From Magnetococcales bacterium (GTDB lineage: Bacteria > Pseudomonadota > Magnetococcia > Magnetococcales > Magnetaquicoccaceae): a stretch of 64,000 nt of DNA. A model generated the notes under the pieces. It searched no databases and was not told the DNA's origin. It saw nothing but the letters and a program-made list of their open reading frames with translations. Shown here piece by piece: positions 40,260 to 49,908 of this stretch (positions are counted from its first letter, which is position 1; each line of letters begins with the position of its first letter). The translations under genes were made by a program, and so were the position numbers. The stretch spans positions 1 to 64,000 of the forward strand of contig JADGAZ010000023.1 in assembly GCA_015231755.1 (NCBI GenBank), given 5' to 3'.

Positions 40260-41077
40260 AACGGATCGGTTGTCATGACCGGGTGTCGTTGACCTTGGGT
40301 GTCACGCTTTTTTATCTCGGTTTGATCGTGTTGCTGCCGTTGTCGCTGACCATCTTGATGAGTCTGCAACCCGGGCCTGAGCTGTTTTGGCGGATGATCG
40401 CTTCGCCTCGGGTATTGGCCGCTTTTCAGGTCAGTTTTTCCACCGCGCTGACGGCTGCCGCGATTAATGGGGTGTTGGGTCTTCTGACCGCCTGGGTATT
40501 GGTGCGTTATCCTTTGCCGGGCAAGAAAATTCTCGATGCCCTGGTGGATCTGCCCTTTGCCCTGCCGACCGCCGTGGCCGGAATTACCCTGGCCGCTCTT
40601 TATGCGCCCACCGGCTGGATCGGCTCCTTGCTGGCGCGGATCGGTATTCCGGTGGCGTATACGCCTTCGGGAATTGTGCTGGCGTTGACGTTCATCGGGC
40701 TGCCTTTTGTCGTGCGCACCGTGCAACCGGTGTTGCAGGCCGTGGATGGCGGGATGGAAGAGGCGGCGGCCACCCTGGGAGCCGGTCGTTGGCAGACCTT
40801 CTGGCGGGTGACTCTGCCCACCTTGATGCCGGCCTTGCTGACCGGCTTCACCATGGCGTTTGCCCGTGGATTGGGAGAGTACGGATCCGTGATTTTCATC
40901 GCCGGCAACCGTCCGTTCGTATCGGAGATCGTGCCATTGCTGATCGTCACCCATCTGGAACAGTACGACGTGGCCGGGGCCACGGCCCTGGCCATGATCA
41001 TGCTGGCCGCTTCTTTCTTGTTGTTGTTGCTCATCAACCTGATGCAGGCGTGGATGAGTCGTCGTTACCCTGTTTGA
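40256..41077 (+). CDS. cysT: Sulfate ABC transporter permease CysT
   Basis: The 273-residue product is a six-helix permease of the CysTW family with the loop that contacts the ATPase ('EEAAATLGAGRWQTFWRVTL') and conserved 'LPTAVAGITLAALYAPTG'. It forms the inner-membrane channel with CysW. Its ATG overlaps the sbp stop codon (ATGA) and its stop codon abuts the cysW frame. Confidence 0.96.
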   Translation: MKRIGCHDRVSLTLGVTLFYLGLIVLLPLSLTILMSLQPGPELFWRMIASPRVLAAFQVSFSTALTAAAINGVLGLLTAWVLVRYPLPGKKILDALVDLPFALPTAVAGITLAALYAPTGWIGSLLARIGIPVAYTPSGIVLALTFIGLPFVVRTVQPVLQAVDGGMEEAAATLGAGRWQTFWRVTLPTLMPALLTGFTMAFARGLGEYGSVIFIAGNRPFVSEIVPLLIVTHLEQYDVAGATALAMIMLAASFLLLLLINLMQAWMSRRYPV

Positions 41078-41098
41078 GTGGGTCTGGAAATTCAAGTC

Positions 41099-41965
41099 AT
41101 GAGTACGGTCCTTGATTGGTCGCGACACAGTGGTCAGGTCACGCGGGATCCGGTGTGGGTCCGTTGGTTCCTGAGCGGGATTGTGGTGCTGTTTCTGACC
41201 TTGTTTCTGGTGCTGCCGTTGATTTTCATTGGCGTGCAGGCCTTCAGCAAGGGGATTGATGTCTATTGGAGTGCCTTGTCCAATCCGGACTCCCTGGCGG
41301 CGATCCGACTGACTTTGTTGACGGCACTGTTGGTGGTTCCCATCAATCTGGTTTTCGGGGTGTGCGCGGCCTGGGCCGTTGCCAGACAGGAGTTTCGCGG
41401 CAAAAACTTTCTGGTGACCTTGATCGACCTCCCGTTTGCCGTATCACCGGTGATCTCCGGCCTGATTTTCGTTTTGCTGTTCGGTGCCCAGGGGTGGATG
41501 GCCGAGTGGCTGAACGAACGGCAGATCAAGATCATTTTTGCGGTACCGGGGATTGTCCTGGCCACGCTGTTCGTGACTTTGCCCTTTGTGGCCAAAGAGT
41601 TGATCCCGATCATGCAGGCCCGTGGTCGGCAGGAGGAAGAGGCGGCGCGGGTGTTGGGAGCCAGCGGGTGGCAGACTTTTTGGCATGTCACCTTGCCCGG
41701 CATCCGTTGGGGATTGCTTTACGGGGTGATTTTGTGCAACGCCCGCGCCATGGGGGAATTTGGCGCGGTTTCCGTGGTCTCCGGCCACATTCGCGGATTG
41801 ACCAATACCATGCCGCTGCATGTGGAGACCCTTTACAACGAATATCAAGGAGCCGCGGCGTTTGCGGTGGCTTCGTTGCTGGTGGCGTTGGCCCTGGTGA
41901 CGCTGGTGTGCAAGGTCTGGATGGAGCGACAGCAGGAACAGGTCAAGAGCATGGAATCAAAGTGA
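41099..41965 (+). CDS. cysW: Sulfate ABC transporter permease CysW
   Basis: The 288-residue product is the second permease, with the EAA-type loop 'EEEAARVLGASGWQTFWHVT', then 'GVILCNARAMGEFGAVSVVS' and six hydrophobic helices. ATG 41099 is chosen; the frame also opens with GTG 41078 directly after the cysT stop codon, and neither has a strong ribosome binding site. Partners are CysT and CysA. Confidence 0.94.
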   Translation: MSTVLDWSRHSGQVTRDPVWVRWFLSGIVVLFLTLFLVLPLIFIGVQAFSKGIDVYWSALSNPDSLAAIRLTLLTALLVVPINLVFGVCAAWAVARQEFRGKNFLVTLIDLPFAVSPVISGLIFVLLFGAQGWMAEWLNERQIKIIFAVPGIVLATLFVTLPFVAKELIPIMQARGRQEEEAARVLGASGWQTFWHVTLPGIRWGLLYGVILCNARAMGEFGAVSVVSGHIRGLTNTMPLHVETLYNEYQGAAAFAVASLLVALALVTLVCKVWMERQQEQVKSMESK

Positions 41966-41979
41966 GGAGTCACGAACCG

Positions 41980-43077
41980 ATGAAAATCGAACTGCAAGGC
42001 GCCATGAAGCATTTTGGGCGTTATCTGGCCCTGGATCATCTGGATCTGCAGATCCCGGCGGGTGAAATGGTGGCGGTGTTGGGGCCATCCGGCTGCGGCA
42101 AGACCACCTTGTTGCGGATTATCGCCGGCTTGGAACCACTGGATCAGGGGCTGCTGCAGTTTGATGGTGTGGACGCCACCCGCACGCCGGTTCAGGAACG
42201 ACGGGTGGGATTTGTGTTTCAGCATTACGCGCTGTTTGGCCATATGACCATTTTTGAGAATGTCGCCTTCGGTCTGCGGCTCAAACCCCGCAGGCAACGT
42301 CTGTCTGAGGCGTCCATCCGGAAACGGGTGATGGATCTGCTGGCCATGGTGCAATTGGAACAGGTGGCCAGTCGTCACCCGGCCCAACTGTCTGGCGGAC
42401 AACGGCAGCGGATCGCCTTTGCCCGTGCGTTGGCGGCGGAACCGCGTTTGTTGTTGCTGGATGAGCCGTTCGGAGCCTTGGATGCCCGTGTTCGTCATGA
42501 TTTGAGGCAGTGGTTGCGTCAGATGCATGCTTTGGTGCCGGTCACCACCTTGTTCGTCACCCATGACCAGACAGAAGCCGTGGAGGTGGCGGAACGTGTG
42601 GTGGTGATGAAACAGGGGCGCATCGAACAAAGCGGTACCATGGAGGAGTTGCTGGCCAATCCCGCCACGCCGTTTGTGGCCGATTTCATGGGTGGAGCCA
42701 ATCTGTTTCACGGTCGCATGGAAAACGGCGCCACCCGGATAGGCGAGATTTTGCTGGAAACACCTCCCGGTTCGGCATTGGCGGCGGACACGATGTCATC
42801 CGCTCAGGTGATTTGCATCCGTTCTCACGATTGGCAGTTGGAGCGCCATCCCAATGGACAGAGTACCTGGCATACCGTGGTGCGCCAGATGCGTCCACTC
42901 GGCGCGGTCGTGCGGTTGGGATTGGAGTCCTTGCAGGGTGCGGGTCGCATTGATGTGGAGTTGACCCGGGAACAGTACGAACAATATCGCTTTCAACCGG
43001 GGGATACGGTGTTTGCCCACCCCAGGCGGGTACGGATTTTCGCCGACGATCCCAAGGCAAACGTTGTCTCGATTTGA
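41980..43077 (+). CDS. cysA: Sulfate ABC transporter ATP-binding protein CysA
   Basis: The 365-residue product has Walker A 'GPSGCGKTTLLRIIAG', signature 'LSGGQRQRIAFARAL', Walker B 'LLLLDEPFGALD' and the switch His in 'TTLFVTHDQTEA'. A C-terminal TOBE-like region follows (~250-365). The sequence is typical of CysA length and motif spacing. The frame is open further upstream, but ATG 41980 follows GAGGAG about ten bases earlier and matches the family start. Confidence 0.96.
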   Translation: MKIELQGAMKHFGRYLALDHLDLQIPAGEMVAVLGPSGCGKTTLLRIIAGLEPLDQGLLQFDGVDATRTPVQERRVGFVFQHYALFGHMTIFENVAFGLRLKPRRQRLSEASIRKRVMDLLAMVQLEQVASRHPAQLSGGQRQRIAFARALAAEPRLLLLDEPFGALDARVRHDLRQWLRQMHALVPVTTLFVTHDQTEAVEVAERVVVMKQGRIEQSGTMEELLANPATPFVADFMGGANLFHGRMENGATRIGEILLETPPGSALAADTMSSAQVICIRSHDWQLERHPNGQSTWHTVVRQMRPLGAVVRLGLESLQGAGRIDVELTREQYEQYRFQPGDTVFAHPRRVRIFADDPKANVVSI

Positions 43078-43097
43078 AAGCCGGAAGGAGACGCAGC

Positions 43098-43946
43098 ATG
43101 GAAGAGCAATTGTCCCCAACCAACCGTTTCGAGCGCATTCTGCTGGCTTCGGAAGGGTCGAACTACAGCCAGGGCGCCGATCGGGTGGCGATGTCGTTGG
43201 CCAGTTTGTGTCATGCCGAAGTTCACGTCATGCGTATGGTGGTGAACAACGATGAATACGCCGCCACGGCTCCTGGTCGGCTCAGGAAGGATGAAGACGA
43301 CGCCTTGTTGCATCTGCATGCCGTCCGGGAACAGTGCGCCTTGCGGGGTGTGACCTGTGCCGTGCAATTGCGTTATGGCGTGGATCCGGCGGATGCCATT
43401 CTGGAAGCCGCGGATGCGTTGTGCGCGGATGTGGTGGTGATGGGCAGACGGGGACGTCGTGGTTTGTGGTCCCGGCTTCTGGTGGGTCAGGCCACCAGTC
43501 GGGTGGTGGGCCGGGGCGCCTGCAAAGTCCTGGTGGTGCCGCAGAACGCGCTTTTTTGGCGCGAGCGCATTCTGTTGGCCATCGATGGATCCCGTCACGG
43601 CGATGCGGCGGCAGCCACCGCGTTGCGGCTGGCACGGGTGGGCCGGTTGCCCTTGACCGTCATGACCGTCAACCGTCCGGAACACGCCCTGGAGCGTCGC
43701 GCTTTGGCCAAGGAAGCGGTGGCGCGGGTGGTGAATTTTGCCAAACGCGAAGGCCTCACCGTGGATGGACTGGTGGAAGATGGAGAGCCATCCACCCGGG
43801 TGATTGCGACCGCCCGTCGGATCCATGCGGATTTGATCCTCGGTGGTGGTTTTGGACACACCACGTTGCGGGAAAGAATCCTGGGGGGTGTGATCGAACG
43901 GATCATCGGCGAGGCCGTCTGCCCGGTTTTGATCGTCAACCGGTGA
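43098..43946 (+). CDS. Tandem universal stress protein (two UspA domains)
   Basis: The 282-residue product has two UspA folds. The first starts 'RFERILLASEGSNYSQGADR' and has an ATP-loop-like 'VVVMGRRGRRGLWSRLLVG'. The second starts 'RERILLAIDGSRHGDAAAAT' and has 'DLILGGGFGHTTLRERILGG', followed by 'PVLIV'. The glycine-rich G-x2-G-x9-G pattern suggests nucleotide binding. ATG 43098 has GGAAGGAG seven bases upstream. It lies 20 bases after cysA, so it is probably co-transcribed with the sulfate importer, though it may have its own role. Confidence 0.92.
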   Translation: MEEQLSPTNRFERILLASEGSNYSQGADRVAMSLASLCHAEVHVMRMVVNNDEYAATAPGRLRKDEDDALLHLHAVREQCALRGVTCAVQLRYGVDPADAILEAADALCADVVVMGRRGRRGLWSRLLVGQATSRVVGRGACKVLVVPQNALFWRERILLAIDGSRHGDAAAATALRLARVGRLPLTVMTVNRPEHALERRALAKEAVARVVNFAKREGLTVDGLVEDGEPSTRVIATARRIHADLILGGGFGHTTLRERILGGVIERIIGEAVCPVLIVNR

Positions 43947-44004
43947 TCGGTTCGATTGAGCCGACTCCTTTCAAAGCGTATGACTGTGTGACGGGGTGCA
44001 TCCC

Positions 44005-44919
44005 ATGACCCAACCTTTGAACAGACGGACCTTCTTGTGTGGTGCCACGGCGACGGTCGCCACCGTGGCCGGAGCCGGGGTGCTTGCGTCCATGGATTCA
44101 TCCCTGACTGAAACGTTGGGAGACACCCTGGAGGGCCTGTTGCAAAAACAGTATCAGCGGATGACTCCCGAGGAGATCCAGGAGGCTTTGGCCCGCATCG
44201 AACGTCGGGCCCGGCGCCGCCAGGGGGTGACGATTCGTTGTGTCAATACCCCGCCCCGGAATCAGGTGACCTTTGGTTTCGCGCTCAATCTCTCCCGTTG
44301 CATCGGTGCCAGGCGGTGCGTTGAAGCCTGTTTTCGGGAGAACAACTGTTCGGAGCACAATCAGCCCTATATTCGCGTCATTTCCCTGCCCAAGGGCAGT
44401 TGGGACTTGACCCGAGGCGATCACGGGTTCAATCCCGCCACCGTGCCGGAACCGGATCGTTGGTATCTGCCGGTGCAGTGCCAGCAGTGCGAGGATCCCG
44501 CCTGTGTGCAGGCCTGTCCGGTGGGCGCCACTTGGCAGGAACCGGATGGGGTGGTGGTCATCGATTACGATTGGTGCATCGGCTGCCGTTATTGTCAGAC
44601 CGCCTGCCCCTATTGGGCGCGTCGTTTCAATTGGCGGGAGCCGTTGGTCCCCGCAGCGCGCATGGTGTCCGAGACCCACTATCTGGGCAATCGTCCCCGC
44701 ATGCGGGGTGTGATGGAAAAGTGTACGTTCTGCCTGCAACGTACCCGACAGGGCCGACAGCCGGCCTGTCAGGAGGCCTGTCCCACCGGAGCGCGGATCT
44801 TCGGCAATCTGTTGGATCCGGAGGGTGAACTGCGCTATGTGCTTGAGCATAAAACGGTCTATCGGCTCAAAGAAGAGCTGCATACGGAACCCAAATTCTG
44901 GTACTTCACCGATGTCTGA
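44005..44919 (+). CDS. Tat-exported ferredoxin-type electron-transfer subunit
   Basis: The 304-residue product begins with a twin-arginine signal ('NRRTFLCGATATVATVAG'). It has four Cys-rich cluster motifs in the HybA/DsrO/TtrB arrangement: C99...C105...C109 ('CIGARRCVEAC'), 'CQQCEDPACVQACPVGA', 'CIGCRYCQTACPY' and 'CTFCLQRTRQGRQPACQEAC'. In the first motif Ala102 stands where the second Cys is expected, so that site may hold a [3Fe-4S] or altered cluster. It acts in the periplasm, passing electrons between the NrfD-like quinone protein and cytochrome c. ATG 44005 is preferred to GTG 43996. Confidence 0.9.
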   Translation: MTQPLNRRTFLCGATATVATVAGAGVLASMDSSLTETLGDTLEGLLQKQYQRMTPEEIQEALARIERRARRRQGVTIRCVNTPPRNQVTFGFALNLSRCIGARRCVEACFRENNCSEHNQPYIRVISLPKGSWDLTRGDHGFNPATVPEPDRWYLPVQCQQCEDPACVQACPVGATWQEPDGVVVIDYDWCIGCRYCQTACPYWARRFNWREPLVPAARMVSETHYLGNRPRMRGVMEKCTFCLQRTRQGRQPACQEACPTGARIFGNLLDPEGELRYVLEHKTVYRLKEELHTEPKFWYFTDV

Positions 44920-46141
44920 TTCCATGATTTTTCGTGATCGATCCGGGGAAACCGGTACCTTGCGCGTTTTGCTCGGAATGGGTTGGAGCGGCGGATGGCG
45001 CTATCGGATCTGGTTGTTGTTTTTGGCCATGCTGGCGATTCCCGGCGTGTCGGGCTGGGTGGAGCAGCAGACGGAAGGATTGTCCGTGACCGGGATGAGC
45101 GATGCCGTCTCCTGGGGATGGTATATTGGCCAGTTTGTTTTCTTTGTCGGGATCGCGGCGTCGGCCATCATTCTGGTGGTCCCGGCCCTTGTGTGGGCAG
45201 GGCAGGAGTGGCGAACCGTGGCCCTGATCGGTGAAGCGATGGCCGTTTGCGCGGTGTGCGCCAGTTTGCTGTTCATTCTGGTCGATGTGGGCCGACCGGA
45301 ACGGTTCTGGCATGGCCTGCCCTTTGTCGGCACCCCCCATTTTCCCTCATCGATCCTCTCCTGGGATCTGCTGGTGCTGCTGGTCTACCTGTTTCTGAAC
45401 GCGGGTTTGGGCTATTGGCATTTGCGTCACAGGCTTCAGACCCGTATCCATCCTGAGTCCCATCGGCTGCTGCCCTGGATCCTGGTTGCCGTATTGGCGG
45501 GGATCGGGATTCATGTCGTGACCGCTTTTTTGTTGGCGGGCAATCCATCCCGTCCATTCTGGAACACTGCCTTGCTGGCGCCACGCTTTATTGTCACCGC
45601 CTTGGCGGCCGGATCCGGCTGGATGATTCTGACCCTGGTAATCCTGCGTCATGTCGCGGGATTGGTCGTGGCCGATCCGGTCTGGACCCTGCTTGCCCGC
45701 GTCATGGCGTCGGTATTGCTGATCAATTTGATTTTTTTGGCATCCGAGTTTTTTGTCGCCTTTCATCGTCCCTCTGGACACAGCCTGTTTATGCAATCCC
45801 TCTGGAGTGGGCAGGGGGATACCCCGTTTCATGGTCTCTGGATGAAAGGAGCCTGGGCATTGCAGGTATGCGCCACTGTCGGCTCTTTGTGGGCTTTATG
45901 GCGTGGGGTGACGCATGGCTGGTTGGTGTGTGCGGCACTGCTGACCGTTGCCGGAATCTGGATGGAAAAAGGGGTGGGATTGATCGTTGGGGGATTTTTG
46001 CCCACGCCTTTGGGCGAATGGGCCTCTTATCATCCGACATGGATCGAGTATCGCGTCACCCTGGCGATCATGGCCATGGTTTTGTTTTTGTTCAGTCTGT
46101 TGGTCAGAATCATCCTTGCCGTGGAGGCGCGCACCCGATGA
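44912..46141 (+). CDS. NrfD/DsrP-like quinone-interacting membrane protein
   Basis: The 409-residue product is highly hydrophobic with about nine or ten membrane spans. It has family features such as 'WGWYIGQFVFFVGIAASA' and 'LLFILVDVGRPERFWHGLPF', and a late conserved segment 'GIWMEKGVGLIVGGFLPTPL'. NrfD proteins exchange electrons with menaquinone or ubiquinone and hand them to a periplasmic Fe-S partner. ATG 44912 overlaps the end of the Fe-S gene by eight bases. Its stop codon overlaps the tetraheme cytochrome start (ATGA). Confidence 0.93.
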   Translation: MSDSMIFRDRSGETGTLRVLLGMGWSGGWRYRIWLLFLAMLAIPGVSGWVEQQTEGLSVTGMSDAVSWGWYIGQFVFFVGIAASAIILVVPALVWAGQEWRTVALIGEAMAVCAVCASLLFILVDVGRPERFWHGLPFVGTPHFPSSILSWDLLVLLVYLFLNAGLGYWHLRHRLQTRIHPESHRLLPWILVAVLAGIGIHVVTAFLLAGNPSRPFWNTALLAPRFIVTALAAGSGWMILTLVILRHVAGLVVADPVWTLLARVMASVLLINLIFLASEFFVAFHRPSGHSLFMQSLWSGQGDTPFHGLWMKGAWALQVCATVGSLWALWRGVTHGWLVCAALLTVAGIWMEKGVGLIVGGFLPTPLGEWASYHPTWIEYRVTLAIMAMVLFLFSLLVRIILAVEARTR

Positions 46142-46650
46142 ATCGGAAACTTTTGCGGGCGGTTTTCAATCTGCCGTGGTTCACGGTTGCTCTGTTGTGG
46201 CTGGTCATGCGTATCGCCAGTGCCGATCCTGCCCAACCTGGAACCGAGGTGCAGAGTGTCGGCCAGACTTCCACCAAGGAGTGCCACTCCTGTCATGAAT
46301 GGCGCCAATCCAATCCCACACGCCGAACCCTGAAATTTCCCCACAAGGCCATCACCTTGCACCATGGTCCGAATCTGTGGTGTCTGGACTGCCACCAATC
46401 GGCCACCCCCGAACGACTGGTATTGCCGGAAGGAAACAGCGCCTCCTTTCAGGAGGTTTATCGTCTGTGCGGTATGTGTCACGGTCGCCAGCTCAAGGAG
46501 TGGCGTGTCGGGGTGCATGGAAAACGGGCGGATTTTTGGGACGGACCACGGATTTTATGGCGTTGTACCACCTGTCACAATCCACACGCTCCGATTTTTC
46601 CTTCGATTGCACCCGCGTCGGCGACCGGGCACGGGCAACCCGACCGGTAA
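46138..46650 (+). CDS. Periplasmic tetraheme cytochrome c
   Basis: The 170-residue product has an N-terminal signal or anchor (~1-29) and four CxxCH heme sites: C49-H53 ('CHSCH'), C82-H86 ('CLDCH'), C111-H115 ('CGMCH') and C143-H147 ('CTTCH'). Additional histidines ('FPHKAITLHHG', 'VGVHGKR') are suited to bis-His ligation. It is the third gene of a unit with the Tat Fe-S protein and the NrfD-like protein, so it probably carries electrons to or from that complex. DsrJ has three hemes, so this is not a simple DsrOPJ set. Confidence 0.9.
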   Translation: MNRKLLRAVFNLPWFTVALLWLVMRIASADPAQPGTEVQSVGQTSTKECHSCHEWRQSNPTRRTLKFPHKAITLHHGPNLWCLDCHQSATPERLVLPEGNSASFQEVYRLCGMCHGRQLKEWRVGVHGKRADFWDGPRILWRCTTCHNPHAPIFPSIAPASATGHGQPDR

Positions 46651-46923
46651 GAACGAGTCGTTTTCTTTCTTTGTTCGTTTGTCACGCGGCGATGCCATTC
46701 AATCCAATCCGTTATGGATCAGAATGATGGGTTGTACCTGAACATTGAGGATTGTTCTGTGCTTCTTTCATGAGTTGATCTTGAAACGAGATTATTTAAT
46801 AGCAAACTGTTATTTGTTGTTGTGTTATTGGCATGCTACCATGCATTACCATGATCGATCGACATGAATGGTGCATGGTTTTTATTGCCAATCATACATC
46901 TTGACAGGGAGGCGCAAGAACAA

Positions 46924-47394
46924 ATGAAAACGACAAAAATGTTGATGCTGACTTTTCTTCTGAGTGTTTATTCTGTTATGCCTGCCACCGCATCCGAATT
47001 TGGAAACGACTTGCAGGAATATCAATCCGCGGTCATGTCCGTTCTGCGTCTGCATCTCAAAGCCATCGAGATGCTTTCGGCCAATCAGAACCATCAATAC
47101 GCTGAGAATCTCCTCAGACATGCCAATGCGCTCAGGTCCAGCGCGCAATTGTTGGATCATGTCTATCCGGATACGCCGCAGGGCAAGTCCGGTTCTGTGG
47201 AATCCAAACCCTGGCAGGACCAGAAAACGTTCACCTCCCTGGTGGAAGGCAGCTTTCTGGCGACCAAGGAACTGGTGTCCGCTTCCGAACAATGGTTGAA
47301 GGGGAATCAGGAAAGATTGCCATCCGCAATCAAGAAGGTCCGTGAATCCTGTGACTCCTGCCACCGTATCTTTCGCACCAAGCAACCGGAATGA
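46924..47394 (+). CDS. Cytochrome c'/c-556-like protein
   Basis: The 156-residue product has a signal peptide ('TKMLMLTFLLSVYSVMPATA'), four amphipathic helices and a single C-terminal heme site, CDSCH near residue 143, in 'VRESCDSCHRIFR'. C-terminal heme and helical bundle are typical of cytochrome c' and c-556. Such proteins bind NO or transfer electrons. ATG 46924 has AGGGAGG about eleven bases upstream. It is preceded by an AT-rich stretch (46790-46850) that probably holds its promoter. Confidence 0.85.
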   Translation: MKTTKMLMLTFLLSVYSVMPATASEFGNDLQEYQSAVMSVLRLHLKAIEMLSANQNHQYAENLLRHANALRSSAQLLDHVYPDTPQGKSGSVESKPWQDQKTFTSLVEGSFLATKELVSASEQWLKGNQERLPSAIKKVRESCDSCHRIFRTKQPE

Positions 47395-47428
47395 CTCTCT
47401 TCATTCACGACAAGGAAAGCCTCTCCAC

Positions 47429-47872
47429 ATGACTGCGCCAATCATCAGACTTCCATCGTCTCCCCACAGTGTGGCACACCCGAAACTGGGTCAACTCACC
47501 CCCGAAGCCGCTTTTGAATGCGTGACGGACCCGCAAACCGTTTTCATCGACATCCGTTCTGAAGGGGAACATTTTTTTGTCGGCAGTCCTCCGCATGTTC
47601 TTAATATTCCGTGGCAGGACGCCCCGGATTTCGAGATCAATCCCCGTTTCGTCCGGGAGGTGCTGCTGGCAGCCCACCACAAGAACCGACGGATCGTTTT
47701 GATCTGCCGGTCGGGGCATCGTTCCATCGACGCGGGCAACCTGCTGATCCAGGAGGGCTTTGAGCAGGTGTTTCACGTGTTGGAAGGGTTCGAGGGGGAC
47801 CGGGATGAACATCATCACCGTTCCAGCGTCAATGGTTGGCGTCTGCGTGGCTTGCCCTGGGTGCAATGCTGA
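47429..47872 (+). CDS. Single-domain rhodanese-like sulfurtransferase
   Basis: The 147-residue product has the rhodanese pattern: 'TVFIDIRSEGEHFFVG', 'HVLNIPWQ', the active-site loop 'VLICRSGHRSIDAGNLLI' with the catalytic Cys, and 'GFEQVFHVLEGFEGD'. It could transfer sulfane sulfur, in keeping with TusE and other sulfur genes nearby. ATG 47429 follows an AAGGAAAG motif, 34 bases after the cytochrome gene. Both may be one unit. Confidence 0.92.
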   Translation: MTAPIIRLPSSPHSVAHPKLGQLTPEAAFECVTDPQTVFIDIRSEGEHFFVGSPPHVLNIPWQDAPDFEINPRFVREVLLAAHHKNRRIVLICRSGHRSIDAGNLLIQEGFEQVFHVLEGFEGDRDEHHHRSSVNGWRLRGLPWVQC

Positions 47873-47903
47873 CTGCTGACCCAAGGCTTTTAGTGTTTCC
47901 GAA

Positions 47904-49430
47904 TCATCCGGCGATCTCATGCCCGGTGCGGAAAAACCGGATTGATTCGGACAGACGCTGGGCCTGACTGGAGAGATCTTCGGCAGCATGCAACAACGCG
48001 TCTGCGGTGCTGGAATTTTCCCGGATCGCCTGATCCAGATTTTGCACCGCATTGTTGATGTTCTGGATTCCTTGGCTTTGTTCCGCACTGGATGCGGCGA
48101 TCTCACGCACCAGATCCGAGGTGCGTTGGATTTCCGGACCCAATTGCTGCATGATCGCTCCGGCCTGCTCGGACACGGAGACACTGGAAGCCGATATCTC
48201 CATGATCTGAGCCGCGGCGGATTGGCTGCGTTCCGCCAATTTGCGCACTTCCGCGGCCACAACGGCAAAGCCTTTGCCTTGTTCTCCGGCGCGTGCGGCC
48301 TCGATGGCCGCATTGAGGGCCAGCAGATTGGTTTGTCTGGCGATTTCCTCGATGACCGAAATCTTGCCCGCAATTTCCTGCATGGCCGCCACAGCCTGTT
48401 CTACCGCAATCCCCCCGCGAAGCGCCTCTTGAGCGGCCCGCCCGGAGATGCGTTCCGTCTCCTGGGCGTGTTCCGATGTCTGTTGCACGGCGCTGGTCAT
48501 CTCGTCCACGGATGCGGTGGTTTCTTCGACCGAGACCGCCTGGGACGAGGCGGCGTGGGCCATGATTTCCACTCTTTGGGTCATCAGGGTGCTGCTTTTG
48601 TTCACGGCTGTCGCAGCCAGATGAACCTCTTGTACCACTTGACGGAATTGGGTCACCATATGATCGAGGGATTGGCCCAACAGGCCGATTTCATCCCGTT
48701 GCACCATGCCCAGGGTGGCACTCAGGTCTCCTCCGGCGATTCGTTGGGAAAATTTGACCACATGGGACAAAGGCCGGGTGATGGAACGGGCCAGAAGGTA
48801 GGCCAGCACGATCAGCATGATCACCCCTGCTGCGAAAATATACAGCATTTTGCGTGCTTCGGCCCAGAAGATGTCGTTTAAGTCATCCATGTAGAGTCCG
48901 GTGCCGACAACCCAGCCCCAGGGGGTGAATCCCCGCACAAAGGAGAGTTTGGGAACCGGTTTGTCCAGGCCAGGCTTGGGCCACATGTAGGCCACAAAGC
49001 CTTGACCGTGGGCTTTCACCTCTTCCACCATGGCCACAAACAGGGTCTTGCCTTCCGGATCCTTGAAACCAGAAAGATCCTGGCCATTCATCTCCGGTTT
49101 GAAGGGGTGCAGGATCATGTTCGGATGCAGATCGTTGATCCAGAAATAATCCTTTTCCTGGTAACGCAGAATGGCAACCGCCTTCAAGGTGTTTTGCTGC
49201 GCTTCCTCCCGTGTCATTTCCCCCTGCTTCTCCAACGCATGAAAGTGATTCAACACGCTGTAAGCCACATCGGTCAATTGTTGGATCTTGGCCTGACGAC
49301 TGGTTTTGATTTCCTTGTCCAGGGTATGCAGAACCATCGCTTCGCGCCCAAGCAGAAACACGATCGCCAACAGGATCAGCAACCAGATGCGTTGCTGGAC
49401 ACTGAGGGAAGCAAGCAGATTTTCTTTCAT
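47904..49430 (-). CDS. Methyl-accepting chemotaxis protein with sCache_2 sensor
   Basis: The 508-residue product has a membrane helix (~14-33), a periplasmic sCache_2 domain (~34-190, with '[20 protein letters not shown]' and '[14 protein letters not shown]') and a second helix (~195-217). HAMP follows, then the chemoreceptor coiled coil with the signalling tip '[20 protein letters not shown]' followed by '[18 protein letters not shown]'. sCache_2 domains commonly bind small carboxylates. ATG 49430 is chosen; the frame starts earlier but without a site. It lies 69 bases after the receiver gene of the hydrogenase operon and may be its last gene. Confidence 0.94.
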   Translation of the reverse strand: MKENLLASLSVQQRIWLLILLAIVFLLGREAMVLHTLDKEIKTSRQAKIQQLTDVAYSVLNHFHALEKQGEMTREEAQQNTLKAVAILRYQEKDYFWINDLHPNMILHPFKPEMNGQDLSGFKDPEGKTLFVAMVEEVKAHGQGFVAYMWPKPGLDKPVPKLSFVRGFTPWGWVVGTGLYMDDLNDIFWAEARKMLYIFAAGVIMLIVLAYLLARSITRPLSHVVKFSQRIAGGDLSATLGMVQRDEIGLLGQSLDHMVTQFRQVVQEVHLAATAVNKSSTLMTQRVEIMAHAASSQAVSVEETTASVDEMTSAVQQTSEHAQETERISGRAAQEALRGGIAVEQAVAAMQEIAGKISVIEEIARQTNLLALNAAIEAARAGEQGKGFAVVAAEVRKLAERSQSAAAQIMEISASSVSVSEQAGAIMQQLGPEIQRTSDLVREIAASSAEQSQGIQNINNAVQNLDQAIRENSSTADALLHAAEDLSSQAQRLSESIRFFRTGHEIAG

Positions 49431-49499
49431 GACGAAGGTCTCTGGGTGATTCGACTTATTAAACCATTGGAATTCAATCCAGATCGGTGTCAATCAGTC

Positions 49500-49898
49500 T
49501 CAAGACCGTCCAATCAGGCTGTTGATTTTTTCTATCAATATTTTGGGTTCGACAGGTTTTTCAATGAACGCCTCAACGGGCATGAAATCCGTACTGATAT
49601 CGCTTTCCGAAAAACCGAATGACAGTTTGCTGCGCTGATTAACCGCCGACAGGATCAGGACCGGAATCTTGCCGATGGTTTCATCCTGATTGAGCAAACG
49701 GGCCGCCTTGAAGCCGGCCTGGGAATCTTCGGGCATCATGATGTCCAGAATGATGAGATCCGGGTGGATGGCGCGGACATCTTCCAGCAGATGATCCGTA
49801 TCCCCCTTGACGGTGATCTGATGACCGATCCCTTCCAGGATCATGGTCAGGTTGTCGGTGATGTCCTGGTCGTCATCGATGATCAGAATTCTGGCCAT
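49500..49898 (-). CDS. Single-domain response regulator near the hydrogenase operon
   Basis: The 132-residue product is one receiver domain: 'ARILIIDDDQDITDNL', the acceptor Asp in 'LIILDIMMPEDSQAG', 'VLILSAV' and Lys in 'FIEKPVEP'. It has no DNA-binding domain. It is encoded ten bases after the membrane histidine kinase, its likely partner. Confidence 0.93.
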   Translation of the reverse strand: MARILIIDDDQDITDNLTMILEGIGHQITVKGDTDHLLEDVRAIHPDLIILDIMMPEDSQAGFKAARLLNQDETIGKIPVLILSAVNQRSKLSFGFSESDISTDFMPVEAFIEKPVEPKILIEKINSLIGRS

Positions 49899-49908
49899 GT
49901 TTGTCTCC

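Noticed and set aside
44005-46650. A dissimilatory sulfite reductase-linked DsrOPJ set
   Set aside because: The cytochrome has four hemes rather than three, DsrMK and DsrAB are not present, and the TusE-like protein lacks the DsrC-specific Cys.
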